Source of the DNA: Mobilisporobacter senegalensis
GTDB lineage: Bacteria; Bacillota; Clostridia; Lachnospirales; Lachnospiraceae
Assembly: GCF_003752155.1 (NCBI RefSeq)
Contig: NZ_RJVG01000007.1
Coordinates: 124,001 to 188,000, forward strand
Length of the DNA stretch: 64,000 bases
Reading direction: 5' to 3'
The notes below the pieces were generated by a model. The model had not been told where the DNA came from, did no database searches, and saw only the letters and a list, made by a program, of their open reading frames with translations. The position numbers and the translations under genes were made by a program. Numbering within the stretch: the first letter of the stretch is position 1; every line of letters begins with the position of its first letter. This document shows, in pieces, positions 38,095 to 46,147 of this stretch.

Positions 38095-38727
38095 ATGGCA
38101 GAAACGAAAACGGAGCACCTTCAGTACAATACCATGACCTTAAATGGGCAAGGGCATGTTACAACCAATCCTAATACTGCAGTGATACGTCTGGGAGTAC
38201 AGACAATAGGAGAAAATATTGAAGCAATACAGTCAGAAAATGCAGAATTAAGTGAAAATGTCATTCAGGCATTAACTGAATTAGGAATTACAAACATCCG
38301 GACTTTTCAATATGTTATTGATAAAAACTATGAATTTGAGGATGGTATCAGGGTCGATAAAGGATATATTGTCCGTAATATATTAGAAATACAGATAAAT
38401 GATTTAGATAATGCTGGATTTGTGATTGATACTGCTGTAAATAATGGAGCTAATGTGGTAGATTTCATCTCTTTTGAAGTTGACGATCCATCTATGTTTT
38501 ATCAGCAAGCCTTAAATCTTGCCATTATGGATGCTATGCGAAAAGCAAAATCCATCGCAAGACAACTTGATACCCCTTTTGATCCAATTCCTATTCGCAT
38601 TGTTGAAAATAGTTCATCACCTATGCCTCGTTCACAACAGTATTTTTTAAGAGAAATTGCTTCCACCCCTATAGAACCTGGAATAAAACAAATTGATGCT
38701 TTTGTTTCCGTTGAATTTATTTTCTAA
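38095..38727 (+). CDS. SIMPL-domain (DUF541) protein
   Basis: A 210-residue protein with the oxidative-stress/SIMPL domain: LNGQGHVTTNPNTAVIRLGV at the start, then YIVRNILEIQINDLDNAGFV and AMRKAKSIARQL. No signal peptide is seen, unusual because most SIMPL proteins are exported. Single gene followed by a terminator. Confidence 0.85.
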   Translation: MAETKTEHLQYNTMTLNGQGHVTTNPNTAVIRLGVQTIGENIEAIQSENAELSENVIQALTELGITNIRTFQYVIDKNYEFEDGIRVDKGYIVRNILEIQINDLDNAGFVIDTAVNNGANVVDFISFEVDDPSMFYQQALNLAIMDAMRKAKSIARQLDTPFDPIPIRIVENSSSPMPRSQQYFLREIASTPIEPGIKQIDAFVSVEFIF

Positions 38728-38757
38728 AAATTCTTATATATTCAGCTCTGATTTAAG

Positions 38758-38791
38758 AAGGAGCTGCTGCAAAACTATGCAGCAACTCCTT
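38758..38791. terminator. Terminator between the SIMPL and lipoprotein genes
   Basis: AAGGAGCTGCTGCA pairs with TGCAGCAACTCCTT, followed by GTTCT. It serves convergent genes. Confidence 0.75.
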
Positions 38792-38803
38792 GTTCTATAA
38801 TAA

Positions 38804-39817
38804 TTATTTCGCCTTTTTTAAATCTTTTGCAGGTTCCAGAGGTTTACTCTCTAATATCTCTTCCACTTCTTCATAACCTGTTGGAAAAGCATAATTATAA
38901 CGTGCAGGCAATGCAAAAACATACATTGAATTGCGGCCAAGTTCACTTGGATTCATAGGAGCTGCTCCAATATGGAATTGTTCCTTTTGTAAGGCATCCC
39001 ATTGCTCATGAGTAAATACCATAATCGGAATATCCTGTCTTTCTTCTTCCTTGGTCCATTTTGGATGTCTGATAGAAATAATTGGCCCGCTTTCAGCCAA
39101 ATCAGCATTTTCTGTTTCTTCTATCGGCTTCCCTTCCCATTTATCCATCACGATCTTATAGCCTTTCCAAGTCTTAGGTAAGCGGAAGCGGAATCCATAT
39201 TCTTTATTCTCATAAATAATCTCATTGGAATTTTCAAATGCCCCTAAAGTAACATCATCAATAAGCCAGTGGTTATCTTCTTTTTTGAGTATCAATGCAA
39301 TGGATCTCTTGGAAGCTGCTTCATTTTTATCCTTCTCTCCACTTGTAATTTCAATGATTTCTCCTTTTACTTGATAGGAATCCTCTTTTAGCTTCTTTAT
39401 TTCTTTTATTTCTATACGGTCTGGCCATGGACTGGAAGTTAATCTGCCAGGTGCATTAACTGGCTCATTTATCCACTTTTCAAGCAATTCTTCCGTTACA
39501 AAATCTTTATAATTTTCTTCCATACTTTTTTTGATTTCTTTTTTATCTGCTAATAACGATACATTCTGTAACTTACTCCCAAATTGAGTAATAAGATCTT
39601 TTATTATGGTTTCATCATTATCACTGCTCTGACTGGAATCCTTCTTCTCTTTGTCTTCCATTTCATCACTTTTTTTATCATCCGCTTTTTCTTCTGTTAC
39701 TTTTTCTGTATCTGCTTCCTGCTTTTCTTTTTTTCCGCAAGCTTCTAATAAAAATACACTGCTAAAAACAGTAACAGATAATAAAATTATTAAAAATAGA
39801 GAGTTTTTTAATTTCAT
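38804..39817 (-). CDS. Lipoprotein of unknown function
   Basis: A 337-residue lipoprotein: MKLKNSLFLIILLSVTVFS signal, lipobox LLEACG. A Lys/Glu/Asp-rich spacer follows (residues 25-60), then a globular region of about 95-200 resembling the NTF2-like/DUF lipoprotein fold, and a C-terminal domain. The ATG at 39817 is used because earlier in-frame start codons lie 33 bases before without a good ribosome site; GAAAGG is about 12 bases upstream. Not otherwise recognised. Confidence 0.75.
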   Translation of the reverse strand: MKLKNSLFLIILLSVTVFSSVFLLEACGKKEKQEADTEKVTEEKADDKKSDEMEDKEKKDSSQSSDNDETIIKDLITQFGSKLQNVSLLADKKEIKKSMEENYKDFVTEELLEKWINEPVNAPGRLTSSPWPDRIEIKEIKKLKEDSYQVKGEIIEITSGEKDKNEAASKRSIALILKKEDNHWLIDDVTLGAFENSNEIIYENKEYGFRFRLPKTWKGYKIVMDKWEGKPIEETENADLAESGPIISIRHPKWTKEEERQDIPIMVFTHEQWDALQKEQFHIGAAPMNPSELGRNSMYVFALPARYNYAFPTGYEEVEEILESKPLEPAKDLKKAK

Positions 39818-39960
39818 CTTTAACACGAACCTTTCTCTAATAGAATTCATAATTAATTAGTGACAGTCTCCTACCCATTACTTACTATATATTATTCGTT
39901 TTTTCCAGGTATTATGCATGTTTTATGTATCTCTATAACCGGAAGAAATGCTCTTTACAG

Positions 39961-40003
39961 AAAAAATAATCCGGTGCTTATTATAATCACCGGATTATTT
40001 TTT
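39961..40003 (-). terminator. Terminator after the ABC-2 permease gene
   Basis: AAAAAATAATCCGGTG pairs with CACCGGATTATTTTTT; begins at the permease stop. Confidence 0.85.
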
Positions 40004-40004
40004 G

Positions 40005-40775
40005 TCAAATTATATCTTTCCTTTTAAAATTCCATAAAGCAAACATATATAGTGTGGATAGCCATATTAATAGTGAAATCGTACTTCTTATAATACTGAT
40101 TGATTCCGTTCCCAGTTCACTGATACCTGATAAGCTATGAAGAGCAGCACGGGGTAATAATGGCAGCAATACCATTTGTATTTTTTCATCAAACCATGAT
40201 ATAAAAGCCGGTAAAATCATTATGCCAAGAGAACAGGTAATACTTAAGGCACTATTTCGAAAAAGAAAGGTAAAACAGACTGTGATCAAACAATAAAAAA
40301 TCGGCATGGCCATGCAGCCTGCAAGTAATCTTATAATATTCCCATCGGCAAGTGATACCATATCCCTTCCATTTATATAAAGAATGAACTGTCCGCAACT
40401 AAATGTTAATGACGTAATGATTAAGCTGACACAGGTAGAAAATATCCCAAAAGCTGCTAATTTTGCAAAAAATACTTTCCCTCTTTGAGGCGTTACTGCT
40501 AAAACCACATGAATGAACTTTGTTGAAAATTCTGAAGATATTATTATAGCTGTAAACACTAATAACATAATGGCGCCAACATCAATTCCTAACAGATTGG
40601 CTGTGATAACATCTATGTTTGGAAGTTCATTCAGTGCTCTCCCTTGAGTCATATTAGTTGTCAGCGAAAAAGTGATTCCTAAGAGTAAACTGGAAATCAT
40701 CAGGATCAGCAAATATATTTTAGTGAAGTTCATAAACATCAACTTCTTCCATTCTGCTTTAATTTGAGAAATCAT
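40005..40775 (-). CDS. ABC-2 type permease
   Basis: A 256-residue membrane protein with six predicted helices, typical of ABC-2/NatB-like exporter permeases (LLVFTAIIISSEFSTKFI motif after helix 2). It starts 1 base after the stop of the ATPase gene. Together with the ATPase and the MerR-type regulator it forms an efflux operon, possibly for a peptide or antibiotic. Confidence 0.85.
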   Translation of the reverse strand: MISQIKAEWKKLMFMNFTKIYLLILMISSLLLGITFSLTTNMTQGRALNELPNIDVITANLLGIDVGAIMLLVFTAIIISSEFSTKFIHVVLAVTPQRGKVFFAKLAAFGIFSTCVSLIITSLTFSCGQFILYINGRDMVSLADGNIIRLLAGCMAMPIFYCLITVCFTFLFRNSALSITCSLGIMILPAFISWFDEKIQMVLLPLLPRAALHSLSGISELGTESISIIRSTISLLIWLSTLYMFALWNFKRKDII

Positions 40776-40776
40776 A

Positions 40777-41706
40777 TTATTTCTCCTCCCTTTTCTTTTT
40801 CGTATTATTGGAAGAATAATCTTCTCTTCCCTTGGTCAGTTCCGTATATAATTGTTCCAAAGTTGGCTGATATTTAGATAACTCATATAATGGAATATTA
40901 TTTACAAAAGCAATTTCTCCTATCTTTTTTATTTCCATATTTCTAACTTGTATATCATCTTTCCCATTTGAAATCACGTCAGCTCCTTTGCTTTCCAGTG
41001 CTCTTCTTAATTCTTGTGCCCTGTTTGTCTTCACTTGAACGTACCCACTTAAACTTCGTTGATTCATTTCTTTCATATCCATGTCTGCAATTAATTGACC
41101 TCTGGCTAATACAATCACTCTTCCTGCGATTTCTTGTACTTCACCCATTAGATGGCTGGATACCAAAACCGCCTTTCCTCTTAAAGCTAAATCCATAGTT
41201 AGTTTACGCAGCCATTTGATTCCATCTACATCCAGACCGTTGAAAGGCTCGTCAAGTATTATCGTATCCGGATCTCCAATCAATGCACCTGCTATTCCCA
41301 AACGTTGTCTCATCCCAAAAGAATATTCTTTGATTGGTTTATCCCCAGCTTTTTCTAAGCCTGTAAGAAATATCATCTCCTCTACCCTGGCTTTGGATAA
41401 ATTAGCTGCTGTTGCCATAAATGTAAGATGCTGTCTTGCACTAAATCTTGGATTTACTGCATCTGCATCAATAAGGGCTCCAATTTTATTTATAGGATTA
41501 TCCAATTTACAATATGGCTTTTTATCTATAAATACATAACCTTTCGTGGGATCGATCAACCCTAAGATCATTCGCATCGTCGTTGATTTCCCTGCCCCAT
41601 TCGGCCCAAGAAAACCAGTTACAACACCAGAATGAATATCAAGGGTAAGATTATCCACAGCCACTTTATCCGTATATTTTTTTGTTAACTGCTTAATCTC
41701 AATCAT
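40777..41706 (-). CDS. ABC transporter ATP-binding protein
   Basis: A 309-residue ATPase of the multidrug/bacitracin (BcrA/NatA) type: Walker A LGPNGAGKST, signature YSFGMRQRLGIAGAL, Walker B TIILDEPFNGLD, and a C-terminal extension of 80 residues. The ATG at 41704-41706 overlaps the MerR gene stop (8 bases), so an upstream longer reading is rejected. A MerR promoter precedes the operon. Confidence 0.9.
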   Translation of the reverse strand: MIEIKQLTKKYTDKVAVDNLTLDIHSGVVTGFLGPNGAGKSTTMRMILGLIDPTKGYVFIDKKPYCKLDNPINKIGALIDADAVNPRFSARQHLTFMATAANLSKARVEEMIFLTGLEKAGDKPIKEYSFGMRQRLGIAGALIGDPDTIILDEPFNGLDVDGIKWLRKLTMDLALRGKAVLVSSHLMGEVQEIAGRVIVLARGQLIADMDMKEMNQRSLSGYVQVKTNRAQELRRALESKGADVISNGKDDIQVRNMEIKKIGEIAFVNNIPLYELSKYQPTLEQLYTELTKGREDYSSNNTKKKREEK

Positions 41707-42490
41707 TGGTTTTAATCTCCTTAAGCTGAATATTATTATTTTTAGAATATATATCAAATGCTCTTTGAATAAAATCATTGGCCTCTTCTAACATCTTCTT
41801 TTCTCCCACCAGCATCTCTTCGTTCATAGCTCCTGATTGGTCAATCTGTTCCAGTTTCGTAACATCACCGCCGCTGATATATATTAACATGTCCCACCAC
41901 TGCCCTGCCAGTTCCTGACCTTCCCTGGAGGATGGGGAAATATCCGAATGAAGCAGCGCCGTCGCCTCAATCAGTAAAGATTTCCACTTGTGATAAAATT
42001 TTTGCACATCGTACAGATCTTTCATTTGTCCAGACATTACTTCCTGCTGCTCTTTGGATACTTTTGATGGTGCCCATTCAAATATGTCATCCCCTGGAAG
42101 GGTTTTAATAAATTTCAATAAAACATGAAAAGGAGGCTGTCTTCCCGCCTCAATTACTTTAATCGAAGCATCTATTGTTGCAAAAGAAGTATTCAGCTGT
42201 TCAATCTTACGTAATAATAAGTATTCCTGCTGCTCTAATATTTCTTTTAATTCAATTTCTGTTGGCCCATCAATTAATTTCTTTTTTATTTCATCTAAAG
42301 AAAAGTCTAGCATCTTATAGAAAATAATCTGCTCCAGACTAATAAGATCCTCTTTGGTATAATATCTCTTTCCACTCTCTGTTCTTCCTGATACAGGAAG
42401 TAATCCGATATTATCATAATGTTGTAGAGTTCGTACCGTAAGACCTGTAGTTTTGGCTATTTCTCCCACGAAATAACGTTCTTCTTTCAT
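41699..42490 (-). CDS. MerR-family regulator of the ABC operon
   Basis: A 263-residue regulator: MerR winged helix (VGEIAKTTGLTVRTLQHYDN, LLPVSGRTESGKRYYTKEDL), coiled dimer helix with LEEQQEYLLLRKIEQL-like spacing, and a C-terminal ligand region (about 125-260) that resembles TipAS-like multidrug domains (KWKSLLIEATALL, GQWWDMLIYISGGD). Such regulators activate efflux genes upon drug binding. AGAGGTG site before the ATG; the 19-base-spacer promoter at 42514-42544 fits self-regulation. Confidence 0.9.
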   Translation of the reverse strand: MKEERYFVGEIAKTTGLTVRTLQHYDNIGLLPVSGRTESGKRYYTKEDLISLEQIIFYKMLDFSLDEIKKKLIDGPTEIELKEILEQQEYLLLRKIEQLNTSFATIDASIKVIEAGRQPPFHVLLKFIKTLPGDDIFEWAPSKVSKEQQEVMSGQMKDLYDVQKFYHKWKSLLIEATALLHSDISPSSREGQELAGQWWDMLIYISGGDVTKLEQIDQSGAMNEEMLVGEKKMLEEANDFIQRAFDIYSKNNNIQLKEIKTND

Positions 42491-42513
42491 ATTTTACACC
42501 TCTCTTCTTATTT

Positions 42514-42544
42514 ATCTTATCACATTACGTTACGTCATATGCAA
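42514..42544 (-). promoter_or_regulatory. MerR-type promoter with 19-base spacer (for 41699-42490 operon)
   Basis: Minus strand TTGCAT (42539-42544), exactly 19 bases, TAAGAT (42514-42519). The spacer holds a near-palindrome around ACGTAACGT (ATGACGTAACGTAAT). A 19-base spacer is the hallmark of MerR-activated promoters. Confidence 0.75.
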
Positions 42545-42611
42545 GACATAATTTACAAAACATACTTTTAGAGTTATAATGTAAATATCTTACATTTATG
42601 GGAGGGATTTT

Positions 42612-45600
42612 ATGAATTACAAAAAAATGGGGAAAAGGTTTTTATCTCGCTTGTTAAGTATGGCAATAATACTCGCTATGCTTACACCACAGGTCACTAC
42701 GACTGCAAAATCCATTTCGACAAAAGATAAAAATATGGTTGAATTACAGATATTGGCAACCAGCGATCTGCATGGGAGATTTATTTCTTACGAATATGCA
42801 TCCAATGAAGCTACAACTACTGGAAGTCTGGCACAGCTGGCTACTGCCATTAAAGAACAAAGAAAGTTACATCCAAATACTATTCTTGTAGATAATGGTG
42901 ATACCATACAGGATAATTCTTCTGAACTGTTTTTAACGGATAAAGCTCATCCGATGATCGTTGCCATGAATGAGCTTAAATATGATACCTGGACATTAGG
43001 GAATCACGAATTTAACTATTTACCTGATCTTGATCACATCCTAAAACAAAGTAAAGCTGCTGTTCTTTGCGGAAATGTCTATCGTCCTGATGGAACTCCT
43101 CTTGGTAAAAATTATAAAATAATTAATAAAAATGGAGTAAAAGTAGCATTGATCGGTATGGTGACTCCAAATATCGTAAAATGGGATGAACAGAATTTAA
43201 AAGGCTGGAAAGTCACAGATCCTGTTACTGAAACAAAAGAGATTGTAAAAGCCTTAAAAGGGAAAGTTGATGTCTTTATTGCAGTGGAGCATATGGGAAT
43301 TGATTCCGAGTACGGTGTTACCGGTTCCGGAATCACTGATCTTGCCAATGAAGTTCCGGAATTGACTGCTGTCATAGCAGGCCATGCTCACTCTCAAATA
43401 CCGAGCCAGATTATAAATGGAGTTTTAGTTACAGAACCTGGTTCTAATGGTCAGGCCTTATCCAAAATTGAAATTTCTTTAAAAAAATCCTCTTCTGGAT
43501 ATAAAGTAGTCTCTAAAAATAGTGAGCTCATTCTTATGAATGATACAAAAACCGGCAAAGTATATGAACAGGATGAAACACTGTCAAAGAAGCTGGCACC
43601 TTTTCATCAAAAAGCGGTTGATGATGCAAATAGTAAAATTGGACAATTGATAAACGGTGACTTAGTTCCAGAAGATGCCATTCCAGGAATTCCAACGATT
43701 CAGATTCAACCTACCGCGTTAATTTCTTTCATTAATAAAGTACAAAAAGAATATGGAAAAGCTGATATTTCATCTGCTGCTGGATTTAGAACGGATGCTA
43801 ATGTAAAAATGGGAACTTTAAGCAAGGCAGATGCTGCTAAGATCTATAAATATGATAATACACTCTATGTAGTGGAAATTACCGGAGCACAGTTAAAGAA
43901 TTACATGGAATGGTCCGCACAATATTATAATACATACAAACCTGGAGATTTAACAGTATCTTTTAATGAGAGCATTAGAGGTTATAACTATGATATGTTC
44001 AGTGGTATAAACTATACTATTGATATCTCTAAACCAGTAGTACCAACAGATACCGTAAAATCAGGAAGCCCTCATTTACATTTTGCCTCATCCAGAATTG
44101 TAAATCCAACAAAAGCGGATGGTACAGCTGTTAAAGATAATGATGTTTTCAAATTGGCCGTAAATAATTATCGCTATTCTACAACACTAAAACCAATGTT
44201 TGGTGATGATATTAAAGTTATATATAAGTCTGATGAAGTGCTTGGTGATAAGGGCCGAATTAGAGAATTAATTGTAGACTATATTAGTAAAAATAAAAAA
44301 ATTACTAATTTTATAGAAAACAATTGGAAACTCATCGGAATGGATTGGTCCGAGACTGATAGAAAAGAATTATCAGCTTATATTGATTTGGGAAGAATAT
44401 CCATACCTGTATCTTTAGACGGAAGAACACCAAATGTGAGATCAATTACTATTGATGATTTAAATAAACTTCGTAACGAAGAAAAAGGAAAAATAAGAAT
44501 TCTAACCTTTAATGATCTACATGGTAATGTGGAAAGTACGGCAAAAGAAGCTGGGGTTGCAAATTTAGCTGGAAGAATTGATTTATATAGAATGATTAAT
44601 CCAAATACAATTGCCGTTTCAGCTGGTGATAACTATCAAGGCACTGCTATCTCTAACATTTTATATGGAGCTCCAATCAATGATTTTTTGAAAATAGCAA
44701 ATGTTGAATTCTCTGCAATTGGAAATCATGAATTTGATTGGGGTAGAGAAAGAATTGAAGCATGGGAAAATGGTAATGATTTTGCTTTCTTAGCGGCAAA
44801 TATATATGATGCTAATACAAACACACCTGTTGCATGGGCAAAGCCTTATGCAATAAAAAAAATAAATGGCATTAAAATCGCATTTATTGGATTTGCTACT
44901 CCTGAAACTGCATTTAAAACAAAACCATCTAATGTAGCCGGATTAGAATTTAAAGATCCTGCTGAAATTGCACCTCAATATATTAGCCAGGTAAAAGCAG
45001 AAGGAGCAGATGTAATTGTAGCTTTAACCCATTTAGGTTCTGCCCAGGATTCCAAAGGAACAATTACTGGAGAAGCAGCTGATCTTGCCAAAAGGATAAC
45101 TGATTTTGATTTAATTATATCTGCACACACTCATTTGCTGGTAAAAGGTGAGGTCAATGGAACACCTATCATTCAAAGCGGCAAAAACGGAAGAGATTTA
45201 GGCGTTATCACTTTAAATATGAATGGTAATGACTTAGCTGGTATAGATATGGAATTACTACCTATTGGCAGCATGAATGAAACCAATAAAGGTAATCCAC
45301 AAGTTATTCAAATGGTAGAGGAATATAAAAAGCAAGTAGGAAAAGAACTGGATGTTGTAATTGGTCAGGCAGAAAAAGAATACCCTCATGACAGATTTAC
45401 CAATGTTTCTGAACTTGGAGAATGGGTTGCCGAAGTAATGAGACAGGCAGGCAGGGCACAGATTGGTATCACCAACGGTGGAGGGATTCGCATTCCTGTG
45501 GAAAAAGGTAATATCACAATTGGAACAATGTACAGCTTAATGCCATTTGATAATACAATTGTAACCTTAGAAATGAAAGGTTCCGATATTAAAAAACTAT

Positions 45601-45965
45601 TTGAACATGGTATTGAGAATAAAGAAATCGGTTGGATTCAATATTCAGGTATCAAAGTATTTTATAATCCTGGAAAACCATATGGTCAAAAGGTAAATTC
45701 CATAAAATTAATGGATGGCAGTTTACTTATGATGGATGAATATTATTCTGTTGCAACCAATGATTTTATGGCTGAAAATGGCGATAATTATGATTTTTCC
45801 AAAGCAATTGAGGTAAATAACACAAATATACCAATTCGTGATGTATTAATTCAATATATCAAAGAACATGGTAAGCTGAACTTTAATAGTAAAAATGTCT
45901 TAATTGAAGGAAAAGATATCTCAGCGAATCAAAAAGATATTATAAAGGGTAAAAAAGCCGCATAA
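42612..45965 (+). CDS. Secreted two-copy 5'-nucleotidase/2',3'-cyclic phosphodiesterase
   Basis: A 1117-residue exported protein: signal peptide (hydrophobic stretch residues 12-30, cleavage near TTAKS). It holds two complete metallophosphoesterase plus 5'-nucleotidase C-terminal units. Copy 1: ATSDLHGRF, NGDTIQDN, LGNHEFNY, AGHAHSQ. Copy 2 (from about 626): FNDLHGNVE, AGDNYQGT, IGNHEFDWG, SAHTHLL, then TNGGGIRIPVEKGNITIG and MPFDNTI. All metal ligands look intact in both. It would salvage phosphate and nucleosides from outside nucleotides. No LPxTG or SLH anchor is seen; it likely stays soluble. GGAGGGAT before ATG. Confidence 0.92.
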   Translation: MNYKKMGKRFLSRLLSMAIILAMLTPQVTTTAKSISTKDKNMVELQILATSDLHGRFISYEYASNEATTTGSLAQLATAIKEQRKLHPNTILVDNGDTIQDNSSELFLTDKAHPMIVAMNELKYDTWTLGNHEFNYLPDLDHILKQSKAAVLCGNVYRPDGTPLGKNYKIINKNGVKVALIGMVTPNIVKWDEQNLKGWKVTDPVTETKEIVKALKGKVDVFIAVEHMGIDSEYGVTGSGITDLANEVPELTAVIAGHAHSQIPSQIINGVLVTEPGSNGQALSKIEISLKKSSSGYKVVSKNSELILMNDTKTGKVYEQDETLSKKLAPFHQKAVDDANSKIGQLINGDLVPEDAIPGIPTIQIQPTALISFINKVQKEYGKADISSAAGFRTDANVKMGTLSKADAAKIYKYDNTLYVVEITGAQLKNYMEWSAQYYNTYKPGDLTVSFNESIRGYNYDMFSGINYTIDISKPVVPTDTVKSGSPHLHFASSRIVNPTKADGTAVKDNDVFKLAVNNYRYSTTLKPMFGDDIKVIYKSDEVLGDKGRIRELIVDYISKNKKITNFIENNWKLIGMDWSETDRKELSAYIDLGRISIPVSLDGRTPNVRSITIDDLNKLRNEEKGKIRILTFNDLHGNVESTAKEAGVANLAGRIDLYRMINPNTIAVSAGDNYQGTAISNILYGAPINDFLKIANVEFSAIGNHEFDWGRERIEAWENGNDFAFLAANIYDANTNTPVAWAKPYAIKKINGIKIAFIGFATPETAFKTKPSNVAGLEFKDPAEIAPQYISQVKAEGADVIVALTHLGSAQDSKGTITGEAADLAKRITDFDLIISAHTHLLVKGEVNGTPIIQSGKNGRDLGVITLNMNGNDLAGIDMELLPIGSMNETNKGNPQVIQMVEEYKKQVGKELDVVIGQAEKEYPHDRFTNVSELGEWVAEVMRQAGRAQIGITNGGGIRIPVEKGNITIGTMYSLMPFDNTIVTLEMKGSDIKKLFEHGIENKEIGWIQYSGIKVFYNPGKPYGQKVNSIKLMDGSLLMMDEYYSVATNDFMAENGDNYDFSKAIEVNNTNIPIRDVLIQYIKEHGKLNFNSKNVLIEGKDISANQKDIIKGKKAA

Positions 45966-45998
45966 CGCGGAACTTATTTGATGTTGAAATAAAAATAA

Positions 45999-46114
45999 GG
46001 CTGTTGTAAAACTATTACGAATAATAAGCAAAGGCTATGCTTTCCCTGTAATCCACTGTGTAAAGGGAGATCATAGCCTTTGTTATAATAATAGGATTAG
46101 AAATGCAACAGCCT
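45999..46114. repeat. Palindromic stretch with GGCTGTTG ends
   Basis: AGGCTGTTGT at the left pairs with GCAACAGCCT at the right; inside, GCAAAGGCTATG pairs with CATAGCCTTTGT. At 116 bases it may act as a bidirectional terminator for the nucleotidase and the cooS-like gene. Its ends resemble those of the elements at 36439 and 54642, but the middle differs. Confidence 0.6.
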
Positions 46115-46147
46115 CTATTTACTGAAAGAAGCAGTCCAATAATCAGA

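Noticed and set aside
41707-41778. Longer N terminus of the ABC ATPase
   Set aside because: The extension overlaps the MerR gene deeply; the ATG at 41706 starts the conserved ATPase sequence.
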